Source: DAIDKA01 sp036267975
GTDB lineage: Bacteria; Pseudomonadota; Gammaproteobacteria; Steroidobacterales; Steroidobacteraceae
Direction: 5' to 3'
DNA: 64,000 nt
Assembly (NCBI GenBank): GCA_036267975.1
Contig: DATAVA010000047.1
Coordinates: 1-64,000 of the forward strand
Shown here: positions 36,279-46,500 of the stretch, piece by piece
Numbering within the stretch: the first letter of the stretch is position 1
Layout of the letters: the number at the start of each line of letters is the position of its first letter
Position numbers and translations under genes: made by a program
Notes under the pieces: model-generated
What the model saw: only the letters and a program-made list of their open reading frames with translations
What the model was told of the DNA's origin: nothing
Database searches by the model: none

Positions 36279-37346
36279 CTAGACCGGCCTGCCTTCGAAC
36301 ACGCACACGGCGGACCTCGTGGGAGTCACCGTGGTCAGTCGGAATCCCGACTTTTCGTACAGCTCACGATATTCCTGTTCGGTCCGCTCCATGCCGCCCG
36401 GAAAGGCCAGCATGATCATGTCGGCGTCCTTGCCCCATGAGGCCTCATTGGCGGCCGACACGGTGAATTCAACGAGCAGCAGCTTGCCGTGGGCAGGAAT
36501 CACTTTGCGGCAGTTATTGAGGATCTGGATGCTCTGTTCATCTGTCCAGTCGTGAATGACGTGGCGCATCAGGTAAGTGTCGGCGCCGGCGGGTATCGAC
36601 TCGAAAAAGTTACCTTCAATGATCGAACAGCGGCCTGCGAGATCCAGTTCTTGCAGCGCTAATCTGGCGCGACCCGTCACATGGCCGAGATCGTAGAGGA
36701 TGCCGCGCAGATGCGGATAGCGCTGTAGCACGCCCCCGAGCAGGGTGCCGTTGCCGCCACCGATGTCCGCCAGGGTGTTGCTGTCACTGAAGTCGTAGGC
36801 ATCGAGCATGGCAGCGGTCTCGTGTCCGTGGAACGCGCTCATTCCGGCATCGAAAAGCGGACCCAAGTCGGAGCGTGCGCCAACGTACTCGAACAGCGGC
36901 TGTCCGTAGATTTTCTGGAAGCTCGACTCGCCGGTGAGGACGGTGTGATGCATGCCTTCCCAACCGGCCGAGATCCGGTGAAACATTCGCGCGGCCGCCC
37001 GGAAGGAGCCATCCGCATCGTTCTTGAGCGCACTGGAAAGGCGCGTGTGCGCGAATTCGTGATGCGCCGTTTCGCGAAATACTCCATAGCTCGCCGCGAA
37101 GCGCAATATGCGATAAAGAGAGCGCTCGTGTGCGCCGGTCAGGCGGGCGAGTGCTGCCATGGACTGGGGTTGATCGCTGGGAATGTGATCGGCCACTCCC
37201 AATTCCGCAATGGTGCAGATGGCGCGGCTCAGGGCTGCACTGGCGAGTATCCGCGACAATTGTTCAGTTTCTTGCAATGCCATGCCTTTTGCCCCCAGGA
37301 CTTGCAGCGATCGCGCGAATTGCGAGAATGTATGCAGGAGCGGCAT
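36279..37346 (-). CDS. O-methyltransferase, AcrO/hydroxyneurosporene type
   Basis: 355 residues, or 334 if started at the second Met (MALQETEQLSR), which better matches relatives. N-terminal winged helix: CTIAELGVADHIPSD and ARLTGAHERSLYRILRFAAS. SAM site TLADIGGGNGTLLGGVL, then GILYDLGHVTGRARL, IIEGNFFESIPAGADTYLMR and the HDW of VIHDWTDEQS with the catalytic His. All functional motifs are intact. Standing alone on the minus strand between an exported-protein gene and the decayed DUF1801 gene, it has no context that names a substrate. Confidence 0.88.
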   Translation of the reverse strand: MPLLHTFSQFARSLQVLGAKGMALQETEQLSRILASAALSRAICTIAELGVADHIPSDQPQSMAALARLTGAHERSLYRILRFAASYGVFRETAHHEFAHTRLSSALKNDADGSFRAAARMFHRISAGWEGMHHTVLTGESSFQKIYGQPLFEYVGARSDLGPLFDAGMSAFHGHETAAMLDAYDFSDSNTLADIGGGNGTLLGGVLQRYPHLRGILYDLGHVTGRARLALQELDLAGRCSIIEGNFFESIPAGADTYLMRHVIHDWTDEQSIQILNNCRKVIPAHGKLLLVEFTVSAANEASWGKDADMIMLAFPGGMERTEQEYRELYEKSGFRLTTVTPTRSAVCVFEGRPV

Positions 37347-37376
37347 GGTGCACTTGCCGCAACGGATGCGTCAATC

Positions 37377-37697
37377 ATGAGAGCAGCAAGGAAAGACAGC
37401 AGGAAATCCGAGGGATTCACCGATGAGGAACGAGCTGCGATGCGCGAGCATCTGCAGGAACTCAAGGCGCAGGCGCGCGATGGCCGTGCCGCCAAGGCAG
37501 ACGGGGAACGCGCCGTGCAACTGCACGCCATCATCAGGACCAGTGTCCCCGCGCTGCTGCCGAGAACCTGGTATGGAATGTCGGCACGTGCCCGAGACGA
37601 CAAGGTCGTGTGCTTTTTCCAAAGTGCGCCAAAGGTCAAGACGCGGTATGCGACCTACGGCCTTCGCGCTGCGGCGGCTACTGGTAACTCATCGTGA
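37377..37697 (+). pseudogene. Decayed DUF1801 / iron-chaperone-like gene
   Basis: Reads MRAARKDSRKSEGFTDEERA, then AAMREHLQELKAQAR, LHAIIRTSVPALLPRTWYGM and KVVCFFQSAPKVKTRYAT, a very good match to the DUF1801/YdhG-like family from memory. Two segments are missing. About 20 residues between GERAV and LHAII are gone in frame. After KTRYA the frame is lost, and the conserved PTAFAL block resumes in another frame (about 37647-37680) without the intervening ANLDDG stretch. The 3' end runs into the tip-protein gene of the fimbrial operon, overlapping it by 20 bases. Probably non-functional. Confidence 0.7.
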
Positions 37698-38700
37698 ACG
37701 TCGCCTGGGCGTGAACGCTGCCGGCGGACAATACCGACGAACCGGTGCCCGCGGGATTGGTGTCATCCCGATAATACTGCACCGTGAGTGGAATGCCGGC
37801 GATGCTGCTGGATGCGCCCAGCAGCCATTGATGGGTGGTGCCCGGGGCGGCCGAATCGGGACCGAAATCGATCGGTCCGGCGCTGTTCAGGATACGCAGC
37901 TTGATTCCCTGCGCGGTGGAACTCGGGGCCAGGGTCAGCAACGCAGAAGCGTTGGCCGGCGTGGTGACATCGCTGAGGGTGATGTAGACGGTGGCACCCG
38001 ATGCGCAACTCAAGCCGATGGGGAAGCGCGTGTCCCCGCCAGTCTTGCCAACGGCGCTCAGGGCGTCAAGCGATATGACTGGCAGATTCACGCTGACGCT
38101 GGGCGTCGTCACGATACACGTGATGGGCACGACTGCACTGTTGTTGGCATTCGTCGCCAGCGTATTCGCAATACCCGTACTCCAGCTGCAGGCGCCCGTC
38201 GGAGTGAACGTGACGGTCACCGTCGGCAGGCCTGAGAGCGAGTAACCGGAGACGACCTGTCCCGTGACGATCAGATTCGCCTGAATGCCGGGGAGCGCAC
38301 CGTTGCCGGGCGCGCCGATCGTTCCTGAGGTGTAGCCACCGCTAGTGGAAGTGATCAGAGTCTGGCTGCCGCCGTTCACGACATAGAAGCTGACCCCGAT
38401 GCCGCTGACGCTGGTCTGGTAGACACCGCTTCCGGCTGAGATTTCCGTGCCATTGACGGTGGCCGTCTCGATCAGCGCGCAGGTGATGCCGGTGGCGGTG
38501 GCGGCTGCCAGCGCGTGAGCCACCTGGCTGCCCACCGCGGCGTCCCGGGGGACCGAGTAGGGTCCTGCGGGCGAGAACGACAATGTTGCGGGTGAAAAAT
38601 TCACGGTCTGCGCCAAGGCCGGCGCGCCCACCACGGACAGCAGGAGGCTGAATGCGCCCGGTGCGAGCACGCGTTGCAGCCAACCTGTCCTGCGCCTCAT
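37678..38700 (-). CDS. Fimbrial tip/adhesin-like protein of chaperone-usher operon
   Basis: 340 residues with a signal peptide (AFSLLLSVVGAPALAQ). The C-terminal half is pilin-like: NNSAVVPITCIVTTPSVSV, FPIGLSCASGATVYITLSD and the final beta-strand VHAQATFTMSYQ with the penultimate aromatic typical of chaperone-recognised subunits. The N-terminal half is a separate Ser/Thr/Gly-rich domain with two Cys, as in two-domain adhesins or tip pilins. Last gene of a pilin - chaperone - usher - tip operon; two bases after the usher stop. Receptor unknown. Confidence 0.8.
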   Translation of the reverse strand: MRRRTGWLQRVLAPGAFSLLLSVVGAPALAQTVNFSPATLSFSPAGPYSVPRDAAVGSQVAHALAAATATGITCALIETATVNGTEISAGSGVYQTSVSGIGVSFYVVNGGSQTLITSTSGGYTSGTIGAPGNGALPGIQANLIVTGQVVSGYSLSGLPTVTVTFTPTGACSWSTGIANTLATNANNSAVVPITCIVTTPSVSVNLPVISLDALSAVGKTGGDTRFPIGLSCASGATVYITLSDVTTPANASALLTLAPSSTAQGIKLRILNSAGPIDFGPDSAAPGTTHQWLLGASSSIAGIPLTVQYYRDDTNPAGTGSSVLSAGSVHAQATFTMSYQ

Positions 38701-38702
38701 GG

Positions 38703-41342
38703 CTAGCGCTGTCCTATGTTATTTTCCAAGGGAGCCTTGCCGCCGCCGTCATGCTCATTCAACGTGATCACATCCGGGGCACACGTGGCGTCGATTCGGA
38801 CGAAGGGGCCATCGCCCTTATGCCGCGGGGGCAGCTGGTACCTGAAGGCACATTGCTGATCGGAGGCATCGCCCCAGCGGGCAGTCAAGCTGCCGGACTC
38901 AGCGATGCCGCGCAGGTACATGCCTCCATCCTGGCCGGCCAGACCGACCTCGCTTCCCTTAGCATCGTAGACGCTGGCACCAAATGGAACCACCGATCCG
39001 TCGGTTAGATGGGCGTTGATGAGGATAGCCCGGCCGCTAACGGTCTGGAAGCGGATCATGACGACGGAGTTGAGTCGGGGCGCGACCGACTCGCTGGTAC
39101 TCTTGAACTCGGTATCCACAGAGACAGCATCGTCCGGATCGATATTGATGTTGTTCAGGCGGTAGGGCATCAGGAACGGAAGTACCGCATAGCCTGCATG
39201 ATTGATTGTGGTCCCGATGTTATTGGTCACGCGGGCGCCCTCGGCACCAATGGCTTCGACGATACCGATCGTGTCGGTCATCTGGTTTGCCAGGGTGATG
39301 CCGCCGGGATGAACTACCAGCCCGCCCGACGCTCCGAGCGACTGCTGGGAGTAGCCGCTGCCCTCGCTCGCGCTGGCCGATACGCCGGCGTAGGCACCTC
39401 GGTACTGGCCACTGGCCGTGTAGGAATTCTGCCCCGCGGCCTGACTTGCCGAGACACTGTAGCTCGCCTGGCTGGTCTCGCCCCAGGTGCCATTCAGCAC
39501 CTCCTGTCCCCCCTGGGTGCGTGCGTCGCCGATCGTCTCCTGATTGAAACTGGTCGAGAGCATGGGCGAATGGGGTGAATGGCCCAGCGGCAGTGAGAAG
39601 TTCAGCTGTACGCGGTTGTCGGGCTTTCCCGTCACCACATCCTTCTGCCGGGCAGCCGAGATGCTGAAACTGAGGGCCGTGGCCCCGAACCGCACATGAT
39701 TGGTGTAGCCGCCCTGGTACTGAGTCGAGGTTCCCGGGGCGTTCCAGTAGTCACGCACCGAGGCCGTCAGATAAAAGTTTCCCCACTGACCGGGCAAGGT
39801 CTGATTGATATTGATCAGCCACTGGCTGCGTGCGCGATCGACCACGTCAGCACTCGCGCCACTGAGGATCGCTTCACGCGCGGATTGCGCATCGGCGAAA
39901 GAATAAAAACCGCTGGAGGAGTAACGGTACGTGGCGAGTGCGATGTTGGTCTGGGTGTCGCTGATGAGCTTGCTGTAGGTGAGCCGCAGACTCTGGCCAC
40001 TTGAGGAGTACGTGTCGGTGATGTCGGCACGGGCCGCGGTCACATCGGCTGCCACGGCGCCCGCCACGGTGTTGATGGCGATTCCCAGCAAGCCCGCCCC
40101 GTAGTGCGGAGTACCCACCGCGCCGGTGTAGGCGGTCAGGAAGCTGTTGAACCCATGCTGCAGCGTCGCCTGCATGAACCGCTCCGTTCCGGACACGGAG
40201 GGCTGCTGCACTTCTCCCGCCACGGCGGTGTAGCGCCACACGCCGGGACGCAGCAGCTGCACTACGGATGCGTACGGTACGGTGAAGGTGTCCTGGCTGC
40301 CATCGGCCTCGTAGACGGTCACGTGCAGGTCCCCGCCGTAGCCTGTGGCGTACAGATCGTTGATCTCAAATGCGCCGGGCGATACGGTGGTTTCCAGCAG
40401 GGTGTTGCCGTTCTGCGTGATGACAACGCGCGCATTGGTGCGCGCAATGCCATGCACGACCGGCGCGTATTCGAGCTGCGAATCCGGCAGCATCTGATCA
40501 TCGCTTGCCAATGACACACCGCGGAATCCGAAGCTGTCGAAGACGGCGCCATCCGTAAAGCTGTCGCCCACCGTCAGATCGCTGCGGATCGACGGGATGT
40601 CGTGCGTGAGGTAGGTGGCGATGTTCTGATAGGTCGTTGGCTGGCCGGAGGTGACTTCGAGGGAGGAACGCTGGCGCAAATGCCAGCTGCCAAAATTGAT
40701 TCCGGTCGTCAGGTCCAGATGACCCACCGTCGTGGTCAGCTCGGAGGCTGCGGAGCGATAGGCGTTCAGGTTGTAGCCCAACGTGGCCGACGGCACGCCG
40801 CTGTCCCAGAACTCCGGGCTGACGTAGCCGCGGGGTTTGAGCAGCAGCGCAGCCTGGGGAACACTGAGGTCAAGCCGCAGTTCGGACAGGTCGAACGAGA
40901 CCGCCGCGTCGGTAATCATCGCCTTCAGGTCCACGCAACCGTCGGATTGCGCCTGTCGCAGCATGACGCGGGCAGATTGCGAGAGCTTCTCGAAATCCAG
41001 TCCGATCCGACCGATGAGCGCGCGGTCGATGCACGGTTGGGCAATGTCGCTGTCGGGCTTGGCTATGAAGTGAACCGTGGCGCGGCCCGTCCATTTGCCG
41101 TTGATCTCCACATCGACCAGGTAGTCTCCGGGCAGCACCGGATTGCCGCGTGAGAAGCGGGACACGTCGACCTGGGATCCGCCTTGAAGAAAGGCCGGAT
41201 TAAATTCCACTGGCGGCCCCTCAGCCGCAGCCGCCGGCGACAGTACCGGGCACAACGCGAGCAGCGCAAACAGCCAGCGGCGGGCGCATTGGCTCGGCAG
41301 GTTATGAAAAATCGGTCGGGAAGTCCCGTCGCAAGTAGCCAC
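38703..41342 (-). CDS. Fimbrial outer-membrane usher
   Basis: 879 residues, standard usher size. After a signal peptide, VEFNPAFLQGGSQVDVSRFS and LPGDYLVDVEINGKW form the N-terminal chaperone-binding domain. GYNLNAY and the many short beta-repeats form the 24-stranded barrel, with PGAFEINDLYATGYGGDLHVTV matching the usher plug region. The C-terminal domain has a conserved pair around VGLAGQDGGMYLRGI, and Cys residues (CAFRY, DATCA) near the end. It assembles and exports pilin subunits handed over by the chaperone encoded just upstream. Confidence 0.95.
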   Translation of the reverse strand: MATCDGTSRPIFHNLPSQCARRWLFALLALCPVLSPAAAAEGPPVEFNPAFLQGGSQVDVSRFSRGNPVLPGDYLVDVEINGKWTGRATVHFIAKPDSDIAQPCIDRALIGRIGLDFEKLSQSARVMLRQAQSDGCVDLKAMITDAAVSFDLSELRLDLSVPQAALLLKPRGYVSPEFWDSGVPSATLGYNLNAYRSAASELTTTVGHLDLTTGINFGSWHLRQRSSLEVTSGQPTTYQNIATYLTHDIPSIRSDLTVGDSFTDGAVFDSFGFRGVSLASDDQMLPDSQLEYAPVVHGIARTNARVVITQNGNTLLETTVSPGAFEINDLYATGYGGDLHVTVYEADGSQDTFTVPYASVVQLLRPGVWRYTAVAGEVQQPSVSGTERFMQATLQHGFNSFLTAYTGAVGTPHYGAGLLGIAINTVAGAVAADVTAARADITDTYSSSGQSLRLTYSKLISDTQTNIALATYRYSSSGFYSFADAQSAREAILSGASADVVDRARSQWLININQTLPGQWGNFYLTASVRDYWNAPGTSTQYQGGYTNHVRFGATALSFSISAARQKDVVTGKPDNRVQLNFSLPLGHSPHSPMLSTSFNQETIGDARTQGGQEVLNGTWGETSQASYSVSASQAAGQNSYTASGQYRGAYAGVSASASEGSGYSQQSLGASGGLVVHPGGITLANQMTDTIGIVEAIGAEGARVTNNIGTTINHAGYAVLPFLMPYRLNNINIDPDDAVSVDTEFKSTSESVAPRLNSVVMIRFQTVSGRAILINAHLTDGSVVPFGASVYDAKGSEVGLAGQDGGMYLRGIAESGSLTARWGDASDQQCAFRYQLPPRHKGDGPFVRIDATCAPDVITLNEHDGGGKAPLENNIGQR

Positions 41343-41357
41343 GGGGCATCATTCGGA

Positions 41358-42140
41358 TCAGGGTGCCGACGACGCGGTAGCCGTGGCTTTTACGTTGCCG
41401 CCGTAGTCGTTGACGAACCAGAATTCGATCGAAACGGGGCCACTGGGGGTGGCGACCGGCTCTGGTACATCAAAGCGGCGGGTCGCGAACGGGTCCACCA
41501 TTTCCGCCTTGGCATTGACGGGATGGCCGCCCGCTGTCGCAGTGACCTGGATCAGCGAGACGTGATACGCGGTGGGGTTGCGCGCCTCGATTCCCACCAG
41601 CTTGCCGTCCTTGGACAGCAGCTTCCACGTCAGATGCGCCGGTGCATCTGCCGCGGACCCGGCAAGACTCGCGGGCCTGAAGAACACCTTCATGCGGTGC
41701 TTGAAGGCCAGCTCCAGCTGGTTCGGCAGCTCCGGATTGGCCGCGGTGCGCGGCGGAATATCGAGCACGTTGAGCCAGAACAGCGACTCACGGTCCTCGG
41801 GCAGCGGATCGTGGGTGTAGACCAGACGCAGGCTTTGAACTTTGGTGGGATCCAGCCTGAACAGTGGTGGCGTCAGAACGAAGGGGACTTTTGATTCACC
41901 TGGTTTGGCACGCATGTCTCCCGCATCGAGCCAGGCCTGCACCAGCGACGGCTTTTCGCCGGGGTTATGGATGTTGATGGTCACTTCACGCTTGGCTGCC
42001 GGATAGACGACCCGGGTGCCATCGACGACGATCCCGGCGACCGCGGGGGGCGCCGCGGTGAAGATCGTTATTGCGACAAACGCCAGCGGAATGATTTGAT
42101 TTCCGCGCAGTCCGAACATTGCCAGGCGTTTCCACATCAT
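41358..42140 (-). CDS. Periplasmic pilus chaperone (PapD/FimC type)
   Basis: 260 residues with an N-terminal signal sequence ending near AVA. The two-immunoglobulin layout is visible: GIVVDGTRVVYPAAKREVTINIHN (strand A-B with the conserved Arg), PFVLTPPLFRLDPTKVQSLR (the conserved Arg that anchors the subunit C-terminus plus the following Lys/Gln) and SLFWLNVLDIPPR. Donates a strand to pilin subunits in the periplasm and delivers them to the usher. 108 bases separate it from the pilin gene upstream; it is 15 bases before the usher gene. Confidence 0.93.
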   Translation of the reverse strand: MMWKRLAMFGLRGNQIIPLAFVAITIFTAAPPAVAGIVVDGTRVVYPAAKREVTINIHNPGEKPSLVQAWLDAGDMRAKPGESKVPFVLTPPLFRLDPTKVQSLRLVYTHDPLPEDRESLFWLNVLDIPPRTAANPELPNQLELAFKHRMKVFFRPASLAGSAADAPAHLTWKLLSKDGKLVGIEARNPTAYHVSLIQVTATAGGHPVNAKAEMVDPFATRRFDVPEPVATPSGPVSIEFWFVNDYGGNVKATATASSAP

Positions 42141-42249
42141 GATTCTTCAGGGCAGGACACTGAGCGCAGCAGCCGCAACGGCAGCTGCGCCCAGTTGATC
42201 AGCAGGCGTGCTTCGGTCGTCACCAGCCTTCCGATCGTGTCGGCAACAC

Positions 42250-42870
42250 TTAATTGTAGACCAGTGAATACGTGACCGAAGTGCTTACAGAACCGGCGGA
42301 AGCGGCGTGGCCGGCATTCGCAAGCGTCGAATAGCCTGCATAGAACCACTGCACCGGGCCAGCAGAGGCAGCGTAGGCCGCCAGGCTCAGCGGCGTACCA
42401 TATGACGTCGTATTGGTGCTTGTGCCAGGCTTAATCTGCGAGCCTATTACTGTCGCGTTCGAAGCGTTGTAGAGGTTTACCTCGACGTTGCTGGTACCGG
42501 CGTTAATGAGACCGCCAGTGGCTTCATCGACATTGGGGCCCGCTTCAAAATAGATCGCTACGTGCGAAGTCGCCGTTGGGCCCGGCAGCAGATCCGTCGC
42601 CGAGGTGCAGTTGGTCAAAGCTATGCTGAAGAAGGTTCCAGCCGCGCTCTTCAATGTTGCCCCGGCATTGGTAAGAGCTGAAGTGTCAACGGTCGGCAAC
42701 GTCACTGCGCCGTCGCCGGTGCCTGCGTTGTTGACCTGGAGCGCACAGCTGCTGGCCGTGACTGCACCCGTAAAAGTGATTGTTCCATCCGACGCCTGAC
42801 TCGACAGCGGCAGCGCCATGGCTGTCGCGATGCCGGCAGCCATCATCGCTCGCTTGATCCGAATATCCAT
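42250..42870 (-). CDS. Major fimbrial subunit (pilin)
   Basis: 206 residues; the ATG giving MDIRIKRAMM follows GGAGG at five bases. The signal peptide ends at SQA. DGTITFTGAVTASSCAL is the typical type-1 pilin start (GTxxFxGxxxxxxC), the second Cys is in ALTNCTSAT, and the C-terminus VSTSVTYSLVYN is the donor-strand pattern. It is the first gene of the operon, as expected for the most abundant subunit. A 108-base spacer after it may allow higher pilin expression through processing or termination. Confidence 0.92.
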   Translation of the reverse strand: MDIRIKRAMMAAGIATAMALPLSSQASDGTITFTGAVTASSCALQVNNAGTGDGAVTLPTVDTSALTNAGATLKSAAGTFFSIALTNCTSATDLLPGPTATSHVAIYFEAGPNVDEATGGLINAGTSNVEVNLYNASNATVIGSQIKPGTSTNTTSYGTPLSLAAYAASAGPVQWFYAGYSTLANAGHAASAGSVSTSVTYSLVYN

Positions 42871-43565
42871 GCCATCCTCCAAATAAAAAACTTGCCTGCG
42901 GTGTGACCATAATCCGTATCGGCTGAATCACCGGCCACTTGAAGGACGCAACTGCGTACCTGCCAATGTGTGACTCAGGTCTCAACATTCATTTGAAAGC
43001 CAAATGATCAAGACCGGTTGGCCTCACCGCGCGACAGTCACAGTCGAACGGCTTGCCGTGTGCTAAGCAGTTTGGCGGAGCGGTATTGCATAAAGCGGGT
43101 GATACCGCACAAATACTCAACGTGACTGTGTGCGCCATTTGTATTTCCAACGAGTTGGCGGACTCATGTAGAAGTAGTTGCAGCAAATGAAGTGGTTCCA
43201 CGATGGAGCTCGTGACTGCAGCGCCGCACCATGGCGTCCGATTGATGTGATGAGCCGCATGGGGTCCGCAGGCAGCGACTGCATGAATCGTTCATTCCAG
43301 ACGCCGTTGATGCGTTCGCCGCGACCGTGACCTGAAAATGCGGCAGTGCGGCAAATACAATGTTTCAGGATGCCCGCATCTTGGTCGCTGGGCGCCCGAG
43401 TCTACGGGTGCCGCATATTCGCAGAGGTGTCAATCAGGCCGCGCATCGGCGGCTGCCGTCCGCTGTCACAATCAGTCATTGGACCTTGCGAAATTCGGGA
43501 GAGTGCGACTATTCTGCCTCGCAGGTCCAAAGTCGACTGACCAAAAAGAATACTGGAGGGGAACC
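42871..43565. other. Divergent intergenic region, pilin / TonB receptor
   Basis: 695 bases without a convincing gene. It should contain the fimbrial promoter and the receptor promoter. One modest dyad is visible: GCGGTAT at 43080-43086 and ATACCGC at 43102-43108. The receptor frame is open back to 43338, but its clear ribosome site (GGAGGGG) and signal peptide start at 43566. Confidence 0.45.
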
Positions 43566-46500
43566 ATGATTATTCATCGGTCCGGAATTCGTAGTTGGGG
43601 TCTTAAGGCAGTGTTGCAGGCATGCTTGGGCACGGCGGTGCTGGCCGCGGTGGTGAGCATGCCGCGGATCGCATCTGCACAGGATGCATCGCAGCCGCAG
43701 AAGGACAGTTCGAAGGACACGACTGTCGAGGAAGTGGTGGTCACCGGTTCACGTGTGGCCCGTTCGACCTTCACGACACCCAATCCCGTCACGGTACTGG
43801 ACGCCAAGGACATTGAGAATCTCGGCCTCACCAACGTGGGCGAGGTGCTGGGCGAACTGCCCCAAAACTCGAATTTTTTTGCCGCCAACAATGTCGGTTT
43901 GGGTAACTTCAACGTCGGCGCGCAACTTGCGAACCTGCGCGGCCTGAATCCCTTCTTTGGTACGCGCACCCTGACCCTCATCGACACGGAGCGCGTGGTG
44001 CCGACGGCCACCGGCGGCGGCGTGGACGTCACCCTGATCCCCTCGATGCTGGTCGCGCGGACTGAAGTCGTCACGGGTGGCGCGTCCGCCGTGTACGGCT
44101 CCGACGCCGTTGCCGGCGTGGTCAACATCATCCTGGACAAGAAGCTCAATGGATTCAAGGGCCAGGCGGACTATGGCGAGACTTCGCACCACGACGGCGG
44201 CGATGCCCATTTCTCAGTGGGGTACGGCAGCGACCTGGGAGACCGCTCTCACTTCATCGTCGGTGCCGAGTACCAGAATTCGGAGGACATCGGTATCTGT
44301 TCGCAGGTGCGCGACTGGTGTAAGGGCGGCTCCGGACTGTATACCAACACCCTCTATGACGGGGTTCCGGCGAGCGCCACGAGCCCTGCCATACCCCCCA
44401 ACGGACTGCCTCATTACATCATCGGACCCAATGCGACGCTTGCCAACCAGAGCCTGACCGGTGTTCTGACGCCTTGCCAGGTGCCCCTGGGCGTCTGTAT
44501 TCCCACGGGCCCGCAGTACAATTTCAACTCAGCGGGTTCGGCGGCGTCACCCTTCAATCCCGGCCTGTATCCAGATGGCGCGGGCGTCTTCGGGCTCAGT
44601 CAGGGAGCCGGGACCACCGGCGTCGGCGCCTACGACGGCACGACACTGCGACCGGCGGTCAAGCGCTACACGGGTCTCGTGGACCTGGATTCCAAGATTG
44701 GCGATAACGTTAATTCTTTCCTGCAGCTCTCCTACGCGAAGAGTGAGGCGGTGAACCCCGTTGCAAATGGCGCCATCGGCCCCATCGCGCTCGAGGTTGC
44801 CTCGGGCGTCTTCGTGCCTCTCAGCAGTTACATCGCGCCTGACAACGCCTACCTGCCGGCCCAGTTTCAGCCTGGTGGCGCCAATGCGCTGGCACCCTCC
44901 ATACCGATTCCCCCGCCATTGTGCAGTCCTGCCCCATCCCCGTGCGGAAACTCGGTCGGTGGCGCGTTGCTGGGCTTCAACATGAATGCCATCGATCCGG
45001 CACGCAATCAGACCGAAAACGACGTCGTGCGGATTACCGGTGGGCTCAAGGGCACGATCTCCTCGACCTGGACGTGGGACACGTATTTCGAATGGGGCCA
45101 GAACAAGAACGACCAGGCACTGTTCAACAATGTCGTCGGCACGTTCCTGCAGTTTGCGCTGGATGCCGTCCCGCAGAATCCGGCCCTGCCGGTGAGCTCG
45201 GGCAATCCGGTCGTATGTCGTGCAACTGATCCGACCTACTATCCAACTGCCTACAATGCGGCTGCTGCAGGTTGCTCACCGTTGGACCTCTTCGGCAGCA
45301 ACAATGCCAGCCGTGCGGGGCTGGCATATGCGTTCCGCACCCTCGTGGAATACTCCACCCTCAAGCAGGAAGTCGTGTCGGGCAATGTGGGTGGCGAGCT
45401 GTTCAGCGGCTTCGGCGCGGGGCCGGTCAAGGCCTCATTCGGCGCGGAGGTGCGCCAGGATACCGCTGAAGTTACCCACGACCTGGCCGATCAGCCCTTC
45501 TATGACGATTACTTTCTGAGTTACGGCCTCGACTACGCAGGCAAGATCTCGGTAGAGGAAGGCTACGGAGAGGTCAACGTGCCCGTCCTCAAGGATATAC
45601 CGCTTGCCAAGTATCTGGAGTTCGACGGCGCGGTACGCGAGACCAAGAATCAGAACGAAGACGAGACGGCTGGATCCCCGAATGACGGAGATGCAGTCTC
45701 CCACGTGATCCCCAGCTGGAAGCTCAGCTCCATTTGGGATTTGACCGACTGGTTGCGGATTCGTGGCACGCGTTCGCGCGATGTGCGCGCCGCGGGATTC
45801 CGCGAGCTGTATGAGTCTTACGCCGTGTCAGCGGGCGGACCGTTCGGCACGATCGTCAATCCTGCCAATCAGCAAAGCGAAGTGATCACGGCCCTGACCG
45901 GCGGAAACATCAATCTCCAGCCGGAAAAGGCCGATACAACCACGGTCGGCTTCGTTTTCGCACCTAAGTCCGGTCCTCTCGAGCGGTTCCAGTTCTCCGC
46001 CGACTGGTATCGAATCGTCCTCAACGATCCGATCACGGGGCCGCCATTTGGCCTTGGCGTGCAGAACATCGTCAATCTGTGTTATGCCGGACAGCAGGCG
46101 TTCTGCGATCGCATTACCTTTGGAACACCTGGAAATTTCGGCTCCATCACCACGATCAACAACACGGCGGTGAACCTGGGCAGTTTCGAGACCCGAGGCG
46201 TGGACTTTGAGACGAGCTATAGCCTGCCGTTGCCCGAACTCAACGATCATCTGAACGGCAATCTCAATTTCCGCTTGCTGACATCCCTGCTTTACAACAT
46301 GACGATCGACGCCGGATTGGGCGCGGCGCCGGTTGACTATGCGGGCCAGTCAGGCCCGACGGCGGCGTTCGGCGGCTTCAATACCTCCCCACGCTGGCAG
46401 TCGAATTTCTTCATGACCTACGCCAACGGGCCGTTGGCTGCGACATTGCAGGTACGCTACATCGGTTCGGGATCGTACGAGGCCATCACTGCCTTTGGTG

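Noticed and set aside
43338..43565. Longer start for the TonB receptor
   Set aside because: The extension lacks a signal peptide; the ATG at 43566 has a strong ribosome site and begins a normal signal sequence.
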